Below, piece after piece: positions 43,971 to 55,083 of a DNA stretch of 64,000 nt (position 1 is its first letter; every line of letters begins with the position of its first letter). Source of the stretch: an uncultured Desulfovibrionaceae bacterium (GTDB taxonomy: Bacteria > Desulfobacterota > Desulfovibrionia > Desulfovibrionales > Desulfovibrionaceae). The stretch spans positions 17,472 to 81,471 of the forward strand of contig CASGAP010000008.1 in NCBI GenBank assembly GCA_949299515.1, in the 5' to 3' direction. The translations under genes and the position numbers were made by a program. Under the pieces are notes generated by a model, which made no database searches, was not told the DNA's origin, and saw nothing but the letters and a program-made list of their open reading frames with translations.

Positions 43971-45233
43971 ATGAATTTGGAATTAAAAAAAGCAATTGAC
44001 CAAATAAGCAAAGACAAAGGCATTGACCGGGCACAGCTTATAGCAACGCTGGAAGATGCGGTAAGGACTTCCGTGGAACGCAGATACGGCGAAGAACTGG
44101 ACGTGGAAGTACGTTTCAGCGAAGAAACGGGCGAAATCGAAATTTACCAGTTTAAAACCGTTGTGGAAGAAGTTGAAAACGACCTTACGCAAATCGCCCT
44201 TGAAGACGCCCTCGAGCATGATCCTTCCGTGCGTTTGGACGATGAAATGGGCTTCCGCATGAAAATTGACGACCTCGGCAGAATTGCCGCGCAATCAGCC
44301 AAGCAGGTTATTATCCAGCGTATGCGCGACGCCGAACAGGAACAGATTTACAACGAATACAAAGACCGCATCGGCGAAATCGTCAGCGGCATAACCCAGC
44401 GCCGCGACAAAGGCGGCTGGATTGTGAACCTCGGCAGAACGGAAGCGCTTTTGCCCAAAGACGAACAAATCCCCAAAGAACACCATAAACGCGGCGAACG
44501 CACCCAGGCTCTTATCATAGACGTCAAAAAAGACGGCCGCGGCCCGCAGGTAATTATTTCACGTTCCCACAGGGATTATCTTGCCGCCCTGTTCCGCCTC
44601 GAAGTACCGGAAGTGGACGACGGCACCGTACAAATTATGGGCGTTGCCCGTGACCCAGGCTCCCGCGCAAAAGTTGCGGTACTCACCCGTGACCGCGACG
44701 TGGACCCGGTAGGTGCCTGCGTGGGTGTGCGCGGTTCCCGCATTCAAAACATTGTGCAGGAACTTCGCGGCGAACGCATCGACATTGTTGTCTGGAACCA
44801 AGACATCACGGTTTACGCCAAAAATGCCCTGGCTCCTGCCGTTATTACCAAAATTGTCGTGGACGAAGCCGAAAACCTCCTGGAAGTGACGGTTCCCGAC
44901 GAACAGCTCACCAACGCCATCGGCCGCAAAGGACAGAACGTTAAACTTGCCGCTAAACTTCTCGGCTGGAAAATAGATATTTTCTCCGAATCCCGCTACA
45001 AGGAAGCCAACGGCATCGGCCGCGGCCTCGAACAGGTGGCAAGCGTGGCGGAAATCAGCGTAGAACAGCTCATTGAAGCAGGCTTCCAAAATCTCGACGA
45101 TCTGCGCAATGCCGATGATGAAGAAATTGCGGAAAAATTAGCATTAACCCAAAACCGTATTGCCGAACTGCGTTCCGCTGTCAGTTTCTTAGCCCCTGTC
45201 GTAGAAGGGGACGGCGAAGAAGACGAAGAATAA
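43971..45233 (+). CDS. nusA: Transcription termination/antitermination factor NusA
   Basis: 420 residues. N-terminal RNA-polymerase-binding domain (about 1-125), S1 domain (about 130-200), two KH domains (about 205-345, with VGACVGVRGSRIQNIVQELRGE cut at GSRIQ and AIGRKGQNVKLA) and a C-terminal helix-hairpin-helix region (LIEAGFQNLDDLRNADDEE). It modulates pausing and termination. Sixteen nt after rimP. It lacks the two acidic repeats of gamma-proteobacterial NusA. Confidence 0.97.
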   Translation: MNLELKKAIDQISKDKGIDRAQLIATLEDAVRTSVERRYGEELDVEVRFSEETGEIEIYQFKTVVEEVENDLTQIALEDALEHDPSVRLDDEMGFRMKIDDLGRIAAQSAKQVIIQRMRDAEQEQIYNEYKDRIGEIVSGITQRRDKGGWIVNLGRTEALLPKDEQIPKEHHKRGERTQALIIDVKKDGRGPQVIISRSHRDYLAALFRLEVPEVDDGTVQIMGVARDPGSRAKVAVLTRDRDVDPVGACVGVRGSRIQNIVQELRGERIDIVVWNQDITVYAKNALAPAVITKIVVDEAENLLEVTVPDEQLTNAIGRKGQNVKLAAKLLGWKIDIFSESRYKEANGIGRGLEQVASVAEISVEQLIEAGFQNLDDLRNADDEEIAEKLALTQNRIAELRSAVSFLAPVVEGDGEEDEE

Positions 45234-45265
45234 CAGCCCTGTCTTAGGCAAAAGCAAAGGCAAAA

Positions 45266-45505
45266 ATGAAAAACGAAAAACATATACCACAACGTATGTG
45301 TGTAATTTGTCGAAATAAATTTGCCAAACAAGATATCATACGTTATGTGTTCTCCCGAGAAACCGAGGAACAATATGGGGGACAACTTGAGGCGGATCCG
45401 GCCCAGACAAAACCAGGACGCGGCTATTATGTCTGTTCCTCTCCCGAATGCCAACAAAAATTTACGCAAAAAGGCTCAATCCGCCGCAAACGTAAAGGGG
45501 TATAA
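45266..45505 (+). CDS. YlxR/RnpM family RNA-binding protein
   Basis: 79 residues. The motif [12 protein letters not shown] with Cys pair, IIRYVFSRE and [13 protein letters not shown] define the YlxR (DUF448) family; a related protein binds RNase P RNA in Bacillus. Small, basic at the C-terminus (IRRKRKGV). It sits between nusA and infB as in many bacteria, 4 nt before the infB start. Confidence 0.92.
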   Translation: MKNEKHIPQRMCVICRNKFAKQDIIRYVFSRETEEQYGGQLEADPAQTKPGRGYYVCSSPECQQKFTQKGSIRRKRKGV

Positions 45506-45509
45506 AAAT

Positions 45510-48500
45510 ATGAGTGAAAAAATGAAAATAAAAGATTTAGCAAAAGAACTTGGCGTGCAAGTCAGAGATCTGCAGAAAGATTGCGGCAAGCTCAACATTG
45601 ATGCCCCAAATGCAAACGCAGTTCTTGAAGAAAATGATATACAAAAAATCAAAGAATACAGACAGGCCCACGCCAACGACCAAATAGTGCAGCGCGAAAC
45701 CGAAAGCGGTGTTATCGTGCGCCGCCGCAACACTTCTGCCGGCAAGCCCGAGACAAAAGAAACGGCAGCCGCAGAAACCAAACAGGACACCGCGGAAAGC
45801 AAAGCCTCCGCTGACAGCGCAAAAGCCGAAGCAAAAGCGCCGGCCAAAGCGGAAAAAACCGAAGCAAAAGAAGCGGAAGCCAAAACAGCAAAAACCGCCA
45901 AGCCTGCCAAAGCCAAAAAAATTATCGACACGCCTGCAAAAATCATAACTCCGGCCAAGGCTGAAACTCCGAAAACCGAAGAAACGGCTCCTGCCAAAGA
46001 AGCAAAAGAAGCCAAGGAACAGGCCAAAACAGAAGCCGCTGCCGTTTCGGCCGACGAACCGAAACAGGAAAATGCGGAAAACAAAACCGCACAAAAAACC
46101 GATAAAAAATCCGAAACGGCCGACAAGAAAGAAGAAGTACGCGCTAAGGAACCCAAAAAAGCTCCCCTTGCGTCTGCATCTCCCGACAGCGATTCCACAA
46201 AGAGCATACTGCCGCCCGTCGGCGCCAAAAAAGCCGAACCGGCAGAAGCAAAAGTATCCCAGGTACGCGTCATTTCCCGCCCGGAACAAAATACCGCACG
46301 CGTTGTGGAGCGAGCCGAACCTAAAGACCGTTCCGAACGGCAGGATAAAAGCGACAGGCCCCGCGGCGACAGAAACCGCGACAGCCGCCGTTCCGACGGC
46401 CGCGACGACAGACCCCGCGGCAAGGACAATGCCTCAAGACGCGATGCTCCGCGCTTCCAAGGCATGGACAAAGATAAAGACGCTCCGCAGGCACCGCGTC
46501 CTCAAAAACAAAGCAAGCCTTCTTCCTTCAAAATGAACGAAGCGGCCTTCATGCCTGCCATGGAAAACGAGCAAAGCCGCAAAAAACGCAACAAAAACCG
46601 CCGTACCGTAGAATTCGGCCAGTCAGACATGAATGACAATTTCCGCCGCCGTACAAACAATGCCAACAGCTATATGATGGACGACGACGAGACCGTACGC
46701 TACAGAAGCAAAACCAAAAAGAGCAAAAACAAGCAGCAGGCCGTACAGCCGACAACCCAGCCTATGAAAGCCGCAAAACGCAAAATCCGTTTTGAGGAAG
46801 CTATCCGCGTGGCTGACCTTGCGCACCAAATGAGCCTGAAATCCGGCGAAATTATCAAGGTTTTGTTCAACCTCGGCGTTATGGCCACCATCAACAGCTC
46901 TCTGGATATCGACACGGCAACTCTGGTTGCTTCCGAATTCGGCTATGAAGTGGAAAAAGTCGGTTTTTCCGAAGAAAGCTATCTTGTTCCCTCCGAAGCA
47001 GACAGCCCGGAAAGCCTTCTGCCGCGTCCTCCGGTTGTTACCATTATGGGACACGTTGACCACGGTAAAACCTCCCTGCTTGACGCAATCCGCAAAACAA
47101 GCGTAACCAGCGGCGAAGCAGGCGGCATTACCCAGCATATCGGCGCATACCACGTAAAGACAAAACGCGGGGACATCGTATTCTTGGATACTCCCGGTCA
47201 CGAAGCCTTTACCGCCATGCGTGCGCGCGGCGCCCAAGTCACCGACCTTGTCGTACTTGTTGTGGCGGCGGACGACGGCGTTATGGAACAAACCCGCGAA
47301 GCTATCAACCACTCCAAGGCCGCAGGCGTTCCTATCCTTGTGGCCGTTAACAAAATAGACAAACCCACGGCCAACCCCGACAGAGTTCTGCAGGAGCTTG
47401 CCTCCCTCGGCCTGCAGGCCGAAGCATGGGGCGGCGATACCGTTGTAGGGTATGTTTCCGCCAAAACCGGTCAAGGCCTTGACGAGCTTTTGGAACTCAT
47501 TGCCCTGCAGGCGGAAATTCTGGAACTTAAAGCCAACCCGAACAAGCCTGCCCGCGGCCGCGTAGTGGAAGCCAAACTCGACAAAGGACGCGGCCCGGTT
47601 GCCACCGTGCTTATTCAGGAAGGCACGCTCAAACAAGGCGATGCCTTTGTCTGCGGCGTATTTGCAGGCCGTGTGCGTGCGTTTTTCAATGACCAGGGCA
47701 AAAAAGTAAAAGAAGCAGGCCCGTCCATTCCCGTGGAAATTCAAGGTTTTGACGGCGTGCCCGAAGCAGGCGAAGAATTTATCTGCCTTGCCGACGAAAA
47801 AGCTGCCCGCCGCATTGCCGAAGCCCGTGCCATTAAACAGCGTGAAAAAGAACTTGCCAAACAGTCCCGCGTCACCCTGGAAACATTCCTGGCCAGCACC
47901 CCCAACGACAGCGAAGCCAAAGTCCTCAACCTTGTGCTTAAAGCCGACGTGCAGGGTTCTTTGGAAGCCATTACCGATGCCCTCAACAAGCTCAGCACGG
48001 ATAAAGTGCGCATATCCGTTATCCACAGCGGCGCAGGCGCCATTACGGAAACAGATATCATGCTTGCCGCAGCTTCCCATGCCATTATCCTGGGCTTCAA
48101 CGTGCGTCCGACCGCAAAAGTAAAAGAAGTCGCCGAACGGGAAATGGTGGATATCCGCTTCTACGACATCATTTACAAACTTGTGGAAGAAATCAAAAAC
48201 GCCATGGCAGGTATGCTTGCTCCGGTAAGCAAGGAAGTATACCTCGGCCAGGCAGAAATACGCCAAACCTTCAGCGTGCCGAAAGTGGGCGTTATTGCAG
48301 GCTGCATGGTTGCGGACGGCAAAATGCAACGTAACGGCGGCATACGCCTCCTGCGTGACGGCGTGGTCGTCTATACCGGCAAAATCGCTTCCCTGCGCCG
48401 CGTAAAAGATGACGTTAAAGAAGTCGCCAAAGGCTTTGAATGCGGCATAGGCCTTGAAAACTTCAACGACATCAAAGTAGGCGACATACTCGAATGCTTT

Positions 48501-48533
48501 GAAACGGTAGAAGAAGCGGCAACCCTTGACTAA
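45510..48533 (+). CDS. infB: Translation initiation factor IF-2
   Basis: 1007 residues from the ATG at 45510 (AAAGGGG about 9 nt upstream); the longer frame that begins inside ylxR is not the real start. N-terminal IF2_N module ([17 protein letters not shown]), about 400 residues of Ala/Lys/Glu-rich then Arg/Asp-rich low-complexity linker, a second IF2_N (about 430-480), then the GTPase with GHVDHGKT at about 514-521, DTPGHEAF and NKID, and C-terminal domains binding fMet-tRNA. The linker differs in A-rich codon use from the core but is normal for the gene. Confidence 0.98.
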   Translation: MSEKMKIKDLAKELGVQVRDLQKDCGKLNIDAPNANAVLEENDIQKIKEYRQAHANDQIVQRETESGVIVRRRNTSAGKPETKETAAAETKQDTAESKASADSAKAEAKAPAKAEKTEAKEAEAKTAKTAKPAKAKKIIDTPAKIITPAKAETPKTEETAPAKEAKEAKEQAKTEAAAVSADEPKQENAENKTAQKTDKKSETADKKEEVRAKEPKKAPLASASPDSDSTKSILPPVGAKKAEPAEAKVSQVRVISRPEQNTARVVERAEPKDRSERQDKSDRPRGDRNRDSRRSDGRDDRPRGKDNASRRDAPRFQGMDKDKDAPQAPRPQKQSKPSSFKMNEAAFMPAMENEQSRKKRNKNRRTVEFGQSDMNDNFRRRTNNANSYMMDDDETVRYRSKTKKSKNKQQAVQPTTQPMKAAKRKIRFEEAIRVADLAHQMSLKSGEIIKVLFNLGVMATINSSLDIDTATLVASEFGYEVEKVGFSEESYLVPSEADSPESLLPRPPVVTIMGHVDHGKTSLLDAIRKTSVTSGEAGGITQHIGAYHVKTKRGDIVFLDTPGHEAFTAMRARGAQVTDLVVLVVAADDGVMEQTREAINHSKAAGVPILVAVNKIDKPTANPDRVLQELASLGLQAEAWGGDTVVGYVSAKTGQGLDELLELIALQAEILELKANPNKPARGRVVEAKLDKGRGPVATVLIQEGTLKQGDAFVCGVFAGRVRAFFNDQGKKVKEAGPSIPVEIQGFDGVPEAGEEFICLADEKAARRIAEARAIKQREKELAKQSRVTLETFLASTPNDSEAKVLNLVLKADVQGSLEAITDALNKLSTDKVRISVIHSGAGAITETDIMLAAASHAIILGFNVRPTAKVKEVAEREMVDIRFYDIIYKLVEEIKNAMAGMLAPVSKEVYLGQAEIRQTFSVPKVGVIAGCMVADGKMQRNGGIRLLRDGVVVYTGKIASLRRVKDDVKEVAKGFECGIGLENFNDIKVGDILECFETVEEAATLD

Positions 48534-48551
48534 GGAGCACCGCAAATCCAT

Positions 48552-48585
48552 AAAAAGAGCCTTGCATTTTTGCAGGGCTTTTTTT
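48552..48585 (+). terminator. Terminator of the infB operon
   Basis: AGCCTTGCA (48558-48566) and TGCAGGGCT (48571-48579) pair with one G-T, loop TTTT, followed by T-run. Confidence 0.88.
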
Positions 48586-48645
48586 ATAACAATAGCACGC
48601 GCATACGGATAAAAAAAATACGGCAAAACAGCAAAGCGAGGGCAT

Positions 48646-50343
48646 ATGGCAAGACTGACGGCAATCTGCGAGGGCGGAACCTGTATTGACATTGCAGTAC
48701 AAAGAGAAAACGCCGCGGAAATACGCCTGCTGGGCAGCGGCGGAAAAGCCCGCGAACTTGCCTGTCTTCCCAAAGATTTTGACGAGAACAAACATCTTGC
48801 GGTGTTTTTGGGCTATGGCATGGGCATTGCGTTTGCCGAATTTTGCAAACAATTTCCCAATGCAGCAATTGCCTTAGTCGACAAAGAAAACGACATTCTG
48901 GAAGCCCTGTCCTTTTCCTGTCCCGACAATATTTTTTTCTGCGGCCAGCAAAACAAAATCACGGTTCTTAATTTACTGACCAAATGGCAGGAACAAAACG
49001 GAAAAAAGACTTTTTATCCGATAGCCAATCCCTGCTATCAGCGTTTGGATAAAGAATTTTACGGCTTTTTGCGCGAACAGCTCGGCGCCAGCCAAAAATT
49101 CAATTTTTGGGAAAAAGCACAATACCCGAAATTCAAAACTCCCCAAACAAAGCTTTTGCTCATTTCCTCAAAATATTTCCTTATCGGCGAAATAGAAAAC
49201 GCCTGCCGCAGCCTCAGCATCGAGTACCGCCATATAAAACTGCAGGACGAAGAAATTGCCCAAGCCGATTTTGTGAAACAGCTTCTGGAAGAAATCATCG
49301 CGTTTAAGCCCGATGCCCTGCTTACGCTGAACCACCTCGGCATTGACCGCGAAGGCGTGCTCATGGATTTGCTGAACAAACTGGAACTGCCGTTTATTTC
49401 CTGGTTTGTGGACAATCCGCATTTAATCCTCTATTCCTATGCCGGCCTGACGTCACCGTTTCTGCATATTTTTACCTGGGACATGGACAATATTCCCAGC
49501 CTGAAAAAAAACGGTTTCGGCAACGTATATTATCTGCCCCTCGGAACCGATGCCGACCGCTTTCATCCGCGCAACAAACAGCGCCCCGCACCAGCCGCAT
49601 GGAACAGTGCGGTTTCCTTTGTGGGCAATTCCATGATAGACAAAGTCCAAAAGCGCTGGGAAGCAAGCTCCGTTCCGCAGCGGTTTTATCAGGATTTTCT
49701 GAAACTTGCCGAAGATTTCATTGCCTCCCCGCACAAAGTTGCCGAAGAATTTCTGCACGCGCAGGCCGCGGAAAAATTCCCGCAGCTGTTTGCATATTAT
49801 GAAAATAACCTGAATACGGAAGAAAAACTTGCCTTTGAAACCGGCATGACCTGGGAAGCAACGCGTGTTTACCGCCTGAACTGCGTCCGTCAGATTCTCG
49901 GCTTCAATCCGCTCCTGGTGGGCGATAGCGGCTGGAACGTCTTCCTGCAGCAGGAAAAACGGCCGTGGCGCTGGCATTGCCCCATAGGCTATTACGACGA
50001 ACTGCCCTATTTTTATCCTCATTCAACAATCAATTTTAATTGCACCAGCATACAGATGAAAGGAGCATCAAATCAGCGCATTTTAGATGTACCCGCTGCC
50101 GGTTCCTTTATACTTACCGACTACCGCGAACAAATGGAAGCCATGTTCGATATCGGCAAAGAAATTATCTGCTATAAGGAACAGGAAGAAATTCCCGAAC
50201 TTATCCGCTATTACCTCAGCCACGAACACGAACGGGAAAAAATTATTCAAAAAGGCCGCGAACGCGTCTTAAAATGCCATACCTGGGCTCACAGGGTTGA
50301 ACAGATTGTCCGCACCATGAAGGAATATTATGCACGGCATTAA
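48646..50343 (+). CDS. CgeB/DUF3880-type glycosyltransferase
   Basis: 565 residues. A Rossmann-like N-terminal half ([29 protein letters not shown]), a middle part of the DUF3880 kind ([21 protein letters not shown] ... [14 protein letters not shown]) and a GT-B C-terminal domain with [29 protein letters not shown] cut at the donor loop. No signal peptide. It probably transfers a sugar to a surface or flagellar glycan. It overlaps the next gene by 14 nt, so the two are translationally coupled. GC and codon use are like its neighbours. Confidence 0.78.
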   Translation: MARLTAICEGGTCIDIAVQRENAAEIRLLGSGGKARELACLPKDFDENKHLAVFLGYGMGIAFAEFCKQFPNAAIALVDKENDILEALSFSCPDNIFFCGQQNKITVLNLLTKWQEQNGKKTFYPIANPCYQRLDKEFYGFLREQLGASQKFNFWEKAQYPKFKTPQTKLLLISSKYFLIGEIENACRSLSIEYRHIKLQDEEIAQADFVKQLLEEIIAFKPDALLTLNHLGIDREGVLMDLLNKLELPFISWFVDNPHLILYSYAGLTSPFLHIFTWDMDNIPSLKKNGFGNVYYLPLGTDADRFHPRNKQRPAPAAWNSAVSFVGNSMIDKVQKRWEASSVPQRFYQDFLKLAEDFIASPHKVAEEFLHAQAAEKFPQLFAYYENNLNTEEKLAFETGMTWEATRVYRLNCVRQILGFNPLLVGDSGWNVFLQQEKRPWRWHCPIGYYDELPYFYPHSTINFNCTSIQMKGASNQRILDVPAAGSFILTDYREQMEAMFDIGKEIICYKEQEEIPELIRYYLSHEHEREKIIQKGRERVLKCHTWAHRVEQIVRTMKEYYARH

Positions 50344-51544
50344 AACAGATGTGCTCATTATAGGCGGCGGCGTTGCAGGCTTGTATCTTGCCCATTGCTG
50401 CGAACAAAAAAAAATCCCCTACTGCCTGCTTGACCACCAAACAACCCTCGGCGCAAAATGGCGCATTGCCGGCGGCGGCATGGGCAATATGACCAACCGA
50501 ACAGTCAATGCGGACCATTACGTAAGCCACAGCCCGAAACAAGCAAAAAAACTCCTGCAGTCCCTGTTTAAAACCTGGAAAACGGAACAGGTTCTGGCCT
50601 TTTTGCAGGACTTCGGCATGGACTGGGAAGAACGCGAGTTCGGACAGATTTTCTGCAGACGGCCTGTCAAAAACCTGATAAACGCCCTCATCGGACGCCT
50701 TAATCCGAACAATCTTTTCTGCGGTGAAAAAATCCAAAGCCTGTATTACGAACCGACACAAAATTCCGGGCAGTACACGGCAAAAACCGCACAGGCAGAA
50801 TTTACCGCGCAAAAACTTGTGCTTGCCACGGGCTCAGCTTCCTATCCGCAGGCAGGCGCCACGGAATTTGGCCTGCGCACAGCAAAAAAATGGGGACATA
50901 CGGTTTTCCCCTTCCGTCCTGCTCTTGTCCCGTTTATTTTGCCCGAACATTCCCCCCTGCTCGGCCTTGAAGGCATAAGCCTGCCCGTACGCATAAAAAC
51001 CGACTGCGGCGATACGGAAAAAAGCGATCCCTGCGGCATACGCTCCCTGCTTTTCACCCATACGGGCATAAGCGGCCCGGCAAGCCTTGTCATGTCCTGT
51101 TTTTGGGAAAAAGGAACTGCCCTGCGCATTAATTTCCTGCCGGAGGAAGATTTGCTGCAAACCATGCATTTGCAGGAAAACGGCAAAAAACTCATAAAAA
51201 ACCTCATATCCTCCCTTATGCCCGACAGGCTGGCCCATGCTTTGCTGCCCAAGGATTTGCTTAACCGTAAAACAGCCGAACTGTCCAAAAAAGACAGGCT
51301 GCGCCTTGCCGAAGCCCTGCAGGATTTCCGGTGCATACCCAAAAGCACCGACAATTTCAAAAAAGCCGAAGCCTGCCTCGGCGGAATCTGCATTGACGAA
51401 ATTTCCCCGAACTTGGAAAGCCTGCTCCGCACCAACCTGTATTTTGCTGGAGAATGCCTTGACATCACAGGACTTTTGGGCGGATACAACATTCATTTTG
51501 CCCTTGCCTGCGCAGCAAGAATAGCCGCAAGACTCTCTTCCTGA
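50330..51544 (+). CDS. HI0933/BaiN-family NAD(P)/FAD-dependent oxidoreductase
   Basis: 404 residues. N-terminal FAD motif [33 protein letters not shown] segment ([14 protein letters not shown]); central [25 protein letters not shown]-terminal [21 protein letters not shown], where the flavin is held. This matches the HI0933/BaiN-RdsA family of flavoproteins; some members reduce steroid or other enone double bonds, most are unassigned. Its start lies inside the preceding gene. Confidence 0.88.
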   Translation: MHGIKTDVLIIGGGVAGLYLAHCCEQKKIPYCLLDHQTTLGAKWRIAGGGMGNMTNRTVNADHYVSHSPKQAKKLLQSLFKTWKTEQVLAFLQDFGMDWEEREFGQIFCRRPVKNLINALIGRLNPNNLFCGEKIQSLYYEPTQNSGQYTAKTAQAEFTAQKLVLATGSASYPQAGATEFGLRTAKKWGHTVFPFRPALVPFILPEHSPLLGLEGISLPVRIKTDCGDTEKSDPCGIRSLLFTHTGISGPASLVMSCFWEKGTALRINFLPEEDLLQTMHLQENGKKLIKNLISSLMPDRLAHALLPKDLLNRKTAELSKKDRLRLAEALQDFRCIPKSTDNFKKAEACLGGICIDEISPNLESLLRTNLYFAGECLDITGLLGGYNIHFALACAARIAARLSS

Positions 51545-51605
51545 CAACTTGCAATTTTATAAAAAATATTCTACCGTAACAGGACTTAAATGAAAGGAAA
51601 CTGCC

Positions 51606-52538
51606 ATGGAACCAATCAAAGCAACCCGAATGCCGAGCCTTGACAATATTGCCAAGGAACTCTGCAATATGGATTCATTAAAAAACGTGCTTCACTGCGG
51701 CCTGTGCGAACACCCCATGCCGTCTCACGAAATCCTTAAAGAAATCGTCAGCAGACTCAAAGCCATACTTTTTCCGGGATACTTCGGCGTATCCCAGGTA
51801 CATCTCGAATCCGTGGGCTACCACATAACCGCCAGCCTTGACAGCACCTACCGCCTGTTATCCGAGCAAATACGCCGCGGCGGCTGCTTTGCCTGTGCGG
51901 AATATTCCAAAGACAGACGCGGCTGCGAAAAAGCTTCTGCGGAAATTGCCATGCAGTTCATGGAAAAACTGCCTGAAATCCGCCGTTTGCTTGCGCTTGA
52001 CGCCCAAGCAGGCTACGAGGGCGACCCGGCTGCGGTAAGCCCCGGGGAAACCATTTTCTGCTATCCCTCCATGCTGGCCATGACACACCACCGCATAGCG
52101 CACGAACTGTACAAACTCGGCGTGCCGATTATTCCGCGCATGATTTCCGAAATGGCCCACTCCCATACCGGCATTGACATACACCCCGGCGCAAGCATCG
52201 GCGAACGCTTCTTCATTGACCACGGAACAGGCGTGGTTATCGGCGAAACCTGCATAATCGGCTCCAACTGCCGCATATACCAAGGCGTAACCCTCGGCGC
52301 GTTTTCATTTGACAAAGCCGAAGACGGCTCTTTGGTAAAAGGCATTGCCCGCCATCCCATTTTGGAAGATGATGTCACCGTTTATGCGGGAGCTTCCATT
52401 TTAGGCCGCATTACCATAGGCAAAGGCTCTGTCATCGGCGGCAACGTATGGCTGACCAAGAGCGTGCCTCCGGGCGGAAAAATCGTTCAGAGCCACGGTT
52501 CAAAAGCCAAAGAAGGCGAACAGCTGAAAGGAAACTAG
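51606..52538 (+). CDS. Serine O-acetyltransferase
   Basis: 310 residues, of the longer EpsC/CysE type. An N-terminal helical domain precedes the left-handed beta-helix of hexapeptide repeats (about 190-290: GIDIHPGASIGERFFIDHGTGVVIGETCIIGSN cut to the motif HGTGVVIGET). Acetyl-CoA-dependent activation of serine, first step of cysteine synthesis. AAAGGAAA precedes the ATG. No cysK is adjacent. The 8-nt gap to the next gene suggests co-transcription. Confidence 0.92.
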   Translation: MEPIKATRMPSLDNIAKELCNMDSLKNVLHCGLCEHPMPSHEILKEIVSRLKAILFPGYFGVSQVHLESVGYHITASLDSTYRLLSEQIRRGGCFACAEYSKDRRGCEKASAEIAMQFMEKLPEIRRLLALDAQAGYEGDPAAVSPGETIFCYPSMLAMTHHRIAHELYKLGVPIIPRMISEMAHSHTGIDIHPGASIGERFFIDHGTGVVIGETCIIGSNCRIYQGVTLGAFSFDKAEDGSLVKGIARHPILEDDVTVYAGASILGRITIGKGSVIGGNVWLTKSVPPGGKIVQSHGSKAKEGEQLKGN

Positions 52539-52546
52539 GAGCGCTT

Positions 52547-53350
52547 ATGCCGCAGCAAAAACAACTAAACACCATTTGGGCTTTGCTGCTCGGGCTTTGC
52601 TGGCCGGGAGCCTCCCTGCTCTGCACGGGAAAAACAAAACAAGCCGTACTTGTAGGCTTTTTGCTTGTTTTTTATGCATTTTTCCTGGCTTATATGCCGG
52701 TACGCTTTATCATATTGTCTTTATACCTGTATGTTATCGTTTTTGCCGCAGCATTGCTGTACGGCCTTGTCGGCGGCCTGCTGGAAGCAAAAAAACCCCG
52801 CACCGACATTGCCGTTCAGTCCATTGCCCATTATGTGTTTTTTTACCTTTTGTTCATGCTCACTGCCATAGGGCTTATAATCAGTATGCCCGTAAGCTTC
52901 TACAAAGTTCAGCATGATTTTGAACACGTGCATACCAACGACATTCTTGCCGTACAGGAAAAAGTTCCGCTGATCGGACATTATGTCAACGATTCCATTA
53001 TCTTTTATACGGACAATTTTAACGAACGGCTCGGCGTGGTCAAGGCAGTGGCGGGCGATGTGCTGGAGTTTGAAAACGGCACGCTGTACCGCAACGGCAA
53101 AGAGCTTGCAAAAATAGCGGATTTTCCCATAAAAAAATTCATTGTTCCCGAAAATCTGCTGCTTATTCAGCACGACAAAGAAAAGGACATACGCGTCAGC
53201 AAAGACGAACAATTTGAAACCAAGGATAATACCAAAACCCTTACATTTTTAACCGCACACCGCATAAAAGGAAAAGCGCTGTTCATATTCTACAGCAACA
53301 AGCTGGAAAATATCGGAAAACGTTTGGTTTTTGCCACAGTGGCAAAATAA
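52547..53350 (+). CDS. Signal-peptidase-I-like membrane protein lacking the catalytic serine
   Basis: 267 residues from the ATG at 52547 (AGGAG upstream); the frame extends further up inside the preceding gene but has no start signal. Four hydrophobic segments (about 9-30, 35-50, 52-75, 95-120), then a C-terminal domain like the S26 peptidase fold: DILAVQEKV, SIIFYTDNF, VVKAVAGDVLEFENGTLYRNGKE. The equivalent of the Lys box (VVKAVAGD) is recognisable; at the place of the catalytic Ser (9 residues before the conserved Asp) there is a His or Gln. It is probably not an active peptidase. Function unknown. Confidence 0.6.
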   Translation: MPQQKQLNTIWALLLGLCWPGASLLCTGKTKQAVLVGFLLVFYAFFLAYMPVRFIILSLYLYVIVFAAALLYGLVGGLLEAKKPRTDIAVQSIAHYVFFYLLFMLTAIGLIISMPVSFYKVQHDFEHVHTNDILAVQEKVPLIGHYVNDSIIFYTDNFNERLGVVKAVAGDVLEFENGTLYRNGKELAKIADFPIKKFIVPENLLLIQHDKEKDIRVSKDEQFETKDNTKTLTFLTAHRIKGKALFIFYSNKLENIGKRLVFATVAK

Positions 53351-53388
53351 AACGGAAAAAGAACATAAAAAAAACAACACGGAAAAAT

Positions 53389-53493
53389 GTTTTCTAGGGT
53401 TCCGCATTTATTTGGTCTGGTCCGAGAGAAAACTCACAATATTGTGCACACGGAAGGACAAAAGCCTGGGAGATTATTCTCCCGGGCTTTTAT
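53389..53493 (+). promoter_or_regulatory. Guanidine-I (ykkC) riboswitch with terminator
   Basis: The conserved aptamer blocks are present in order: CTAGGGTTCCG (53394-53404), GGTCTGGTCCGAGAGA, then ACACGGAAGGACAAAAGCC, and the 3' strand GGGAG. The expression platform AAAGCCTGGGAG (53461-53472) pairs with CTCCCGGGCTTT (53479-53490) followed by TATTAT, 20 nt before the Gdx start. Guanidine binding is expected to prevent termination and switch on the exporter. Confidence 0.92.
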
Positions 53494-53509
53494 TATAAGG
53501 AGAACAGAC

Positions 53510-53827
53510 ATGAAATGGATTTTTTTGCTGCTGGCGGGGCTGCTTGAAATTGCCTGGGCTATCGGGCTCAAATATTCGGATGGCTTTTCCAGGCTGCTGC
53601 CCTCTGCCGTTACGGTTATCTGCATGATTGCCAGTTTTTATTTTCTTTCCCTTGCGCTGAAAGAACTGCCGCTGGGCACGGCCTATGCCGTATGGACAGG
53701 CATAGGCACGCTGGGTACGGTAATTCTGGGCATAGCGTTTTTCGGCGAACCCTGCACAGCCCTGCGGCTTTTATGCATATTCTACATTACGGCAGGCATT
53801 GCCGGCCTTAAGCTGACAACACATTAA
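53510..53827 (+). CDS. gdx: Guanidinium exporter (SMR family, Gdx/SugE)
   Basis: 105 residues, four membrane helices, of the small multidrug resistance family. The central Glu13 in LLEIAWAIGLKY and the Trp/Gly/Lys pattern that follows mark the Gdx subtype, not the EmrE-like drug exporters. It works as an antiparallel dimer exchanging protons for guanidinium. AAGGAG lies 7 nt before the ATG. The guanidine-I riboswitch immediately upstream confirms the assignment. Single-gene unit with its own terminator. Confidence 0.93.
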   Translation: MKWIFLLLAGLLEIAWAIGLKYSDGFSRLLPSAVTVICMIASFYFLSLALKELPLGTAYAVWTGIGTLGTVILGIAFFGEPCTALRLLCIFYITAGIAGLKLTTH

Positions 53828-53849
53828 ATACTCCCTGCCGAAATCACAA

Positions 53850-53874
53850 AAAAACCACCCTAAGGGTGGTTTTT
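53850..53874. terminator. Terminator after gdx
   Basis: AAAACCACCC and GGGTGGTTTT form a 10-bp stem with a TAA loop. It can serve both gdx and the convergent gene at 53901. Confidence 0.85.
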
Positions 53875-53900
53875 GCATACCGAAGCACGGACCTTTCAGT

Positions 53901-54323
53901 TTATTCTGCCTTTACCTCAATTACCACGTAAGGTGCAATTTCCTGGCAAGAGCTTGTGAAAATATTCTGCGTATACCAGCGTTCGCTTATGGAATGAACG
54001 CAGGGGCCGTATTTTTCAATTTTAGCATTGGCTATTTCACAATATTGCTTAGCTATTTCGTTAATAGCGGCATGAAGCTTTTCTCGGACATCTTCCAATT
54101 CAAAATGGTTAATTTCAAAAACAGCAGACTGCATATCGCTTTCATCTCTATCCGTACTTTTCAGAATAAAAAGATATTTTTTATGCAAAGATTCCATAAT
54201 CGCAATTTGCAGTTTTATTTTCTGACTGTTTTTATCTTCAGGAGTGTATAAAATTTCCGCAATTTCTTTTGCATGAGCAAAAGAAGGATCAAAACTTACG
54301 ATAAAATCGTGATTGATTTTCAT
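53901..54323 (-). CDS. Small conserved-looking protein of unknown function
   Basis: 140 residues from the ATG at 54323, chosen because AAGGAGAATCCT precedes it; the frame stays open 47 codons further up without a site. Soluble and mixed alpha/beta in look: FIVSFDPSFAHAKEIAEILY, then a long amphipathic helix (DVREKLHAAINEIAKQYCEIANAK), then ERWYTQNIFTSSCQEIAPYVVIEVKAE. No domain recognised. Alone between convergent gdx and the non-coding region. Confidence 0.6.
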   Translation of the reverse strand: MKINHDFIVSFDPSFAHAKEIAEILYTPEDKNSQKIKLQIAIMESLHKKYLFILKSTDRDESDMQSAVFEINHFELEDVREKLHAAINEIAKQYCEIANAKIEKYGPCVHSISERWYTQNIFTSSCQEIAPYVVIEVKAE

Positions 54324-55054
54324 AGGATTCTCCTTATACAGATTTTGGCAGGAACGCCCGGCATCGCCGCAGCAAATCCCCGCTGCGCTTACTGCTTGAA
54401 GCGTTGTAATAATATTTGGCAAAAATGCCTGTTCCGCGCTTACTGTAACCAGCTTAGCACGCAAAAAATTTTAAAAAAGTATTTCAGACTACATTTTGTC
54501 TTAATTATTTATTTAACAATGTCGATTTTATCCAAAATAGTATAAACAGAAATTTTAAACACCGAAGCTATTGTTTGCCGGCTGTACCACGACAGGCAGT
54601 CACAAGCTATCCACCTATTATTATATAATATTTTTTAATTTTTTCCTGTCAGAAAAAAAATACAGCCGCCAGAAACTTTACCTTAGCCGTATTGTCACCT
54701 CTGCCTGCCCGCAGAAACAAGAACAGCGCAGCACATCAACAAACGACCTGTATACTTTCAGGCAATCCGCCATATTATATAAAAAATTACACAATTGCAG
54801 CAGATTGCTATAATTTTCTCTTCGCTTTGACACTTGCTGACAGTCAATTTCTTTTTAATATCAGATAATTTTATACTGCCGCTTGCTTTAACGGTCTCAC
54901 CGCATACCCTTCCATATACATTTTCATTATCAAAACAACGAATCAGTAATCATAATATCCGCTCTCTCCAATTTATATTCAAAATATTAAAGACACATTA
55001 CACTGTAAAGCATTAAAGCAGGAGCAAGATTTTCTATATTATTTCATGAAATAA
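54324..55054. other. Long AT-rich region without recognisable gene
   Basis: About 730 bp. The first 150 bp contain two copies of CAGTAAGCGC on the lower strand, about 60 bp apart. Several short open frames have no ribosome site or family features. No tRNA or known RNA is recognised. Confidence 0.5.
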
Positions 55055-55083
55055 TTGACATCTTATATAAAATAAAATATTAA
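55055..55083 (+). promoter_or_regulatory. gntR promoter with GntR operator (autoregulation)
   Basis: TTGACA (55055-55060), 17-nt spacer, TATTAA (55078-55083). The operator ATCTTATATAAAAT (55060-55073) occupies the spacer and differs from the perfect palindrome before suyA and dctP at one base. Confidence 0.7.

Noticed and set aside
46623..48791. 722-codon open frame on the minus strand
   Set aside because: Antisense to infB; Phe/His/Ala-rich without domains; a shadow of the C/G-rich codon pattern.
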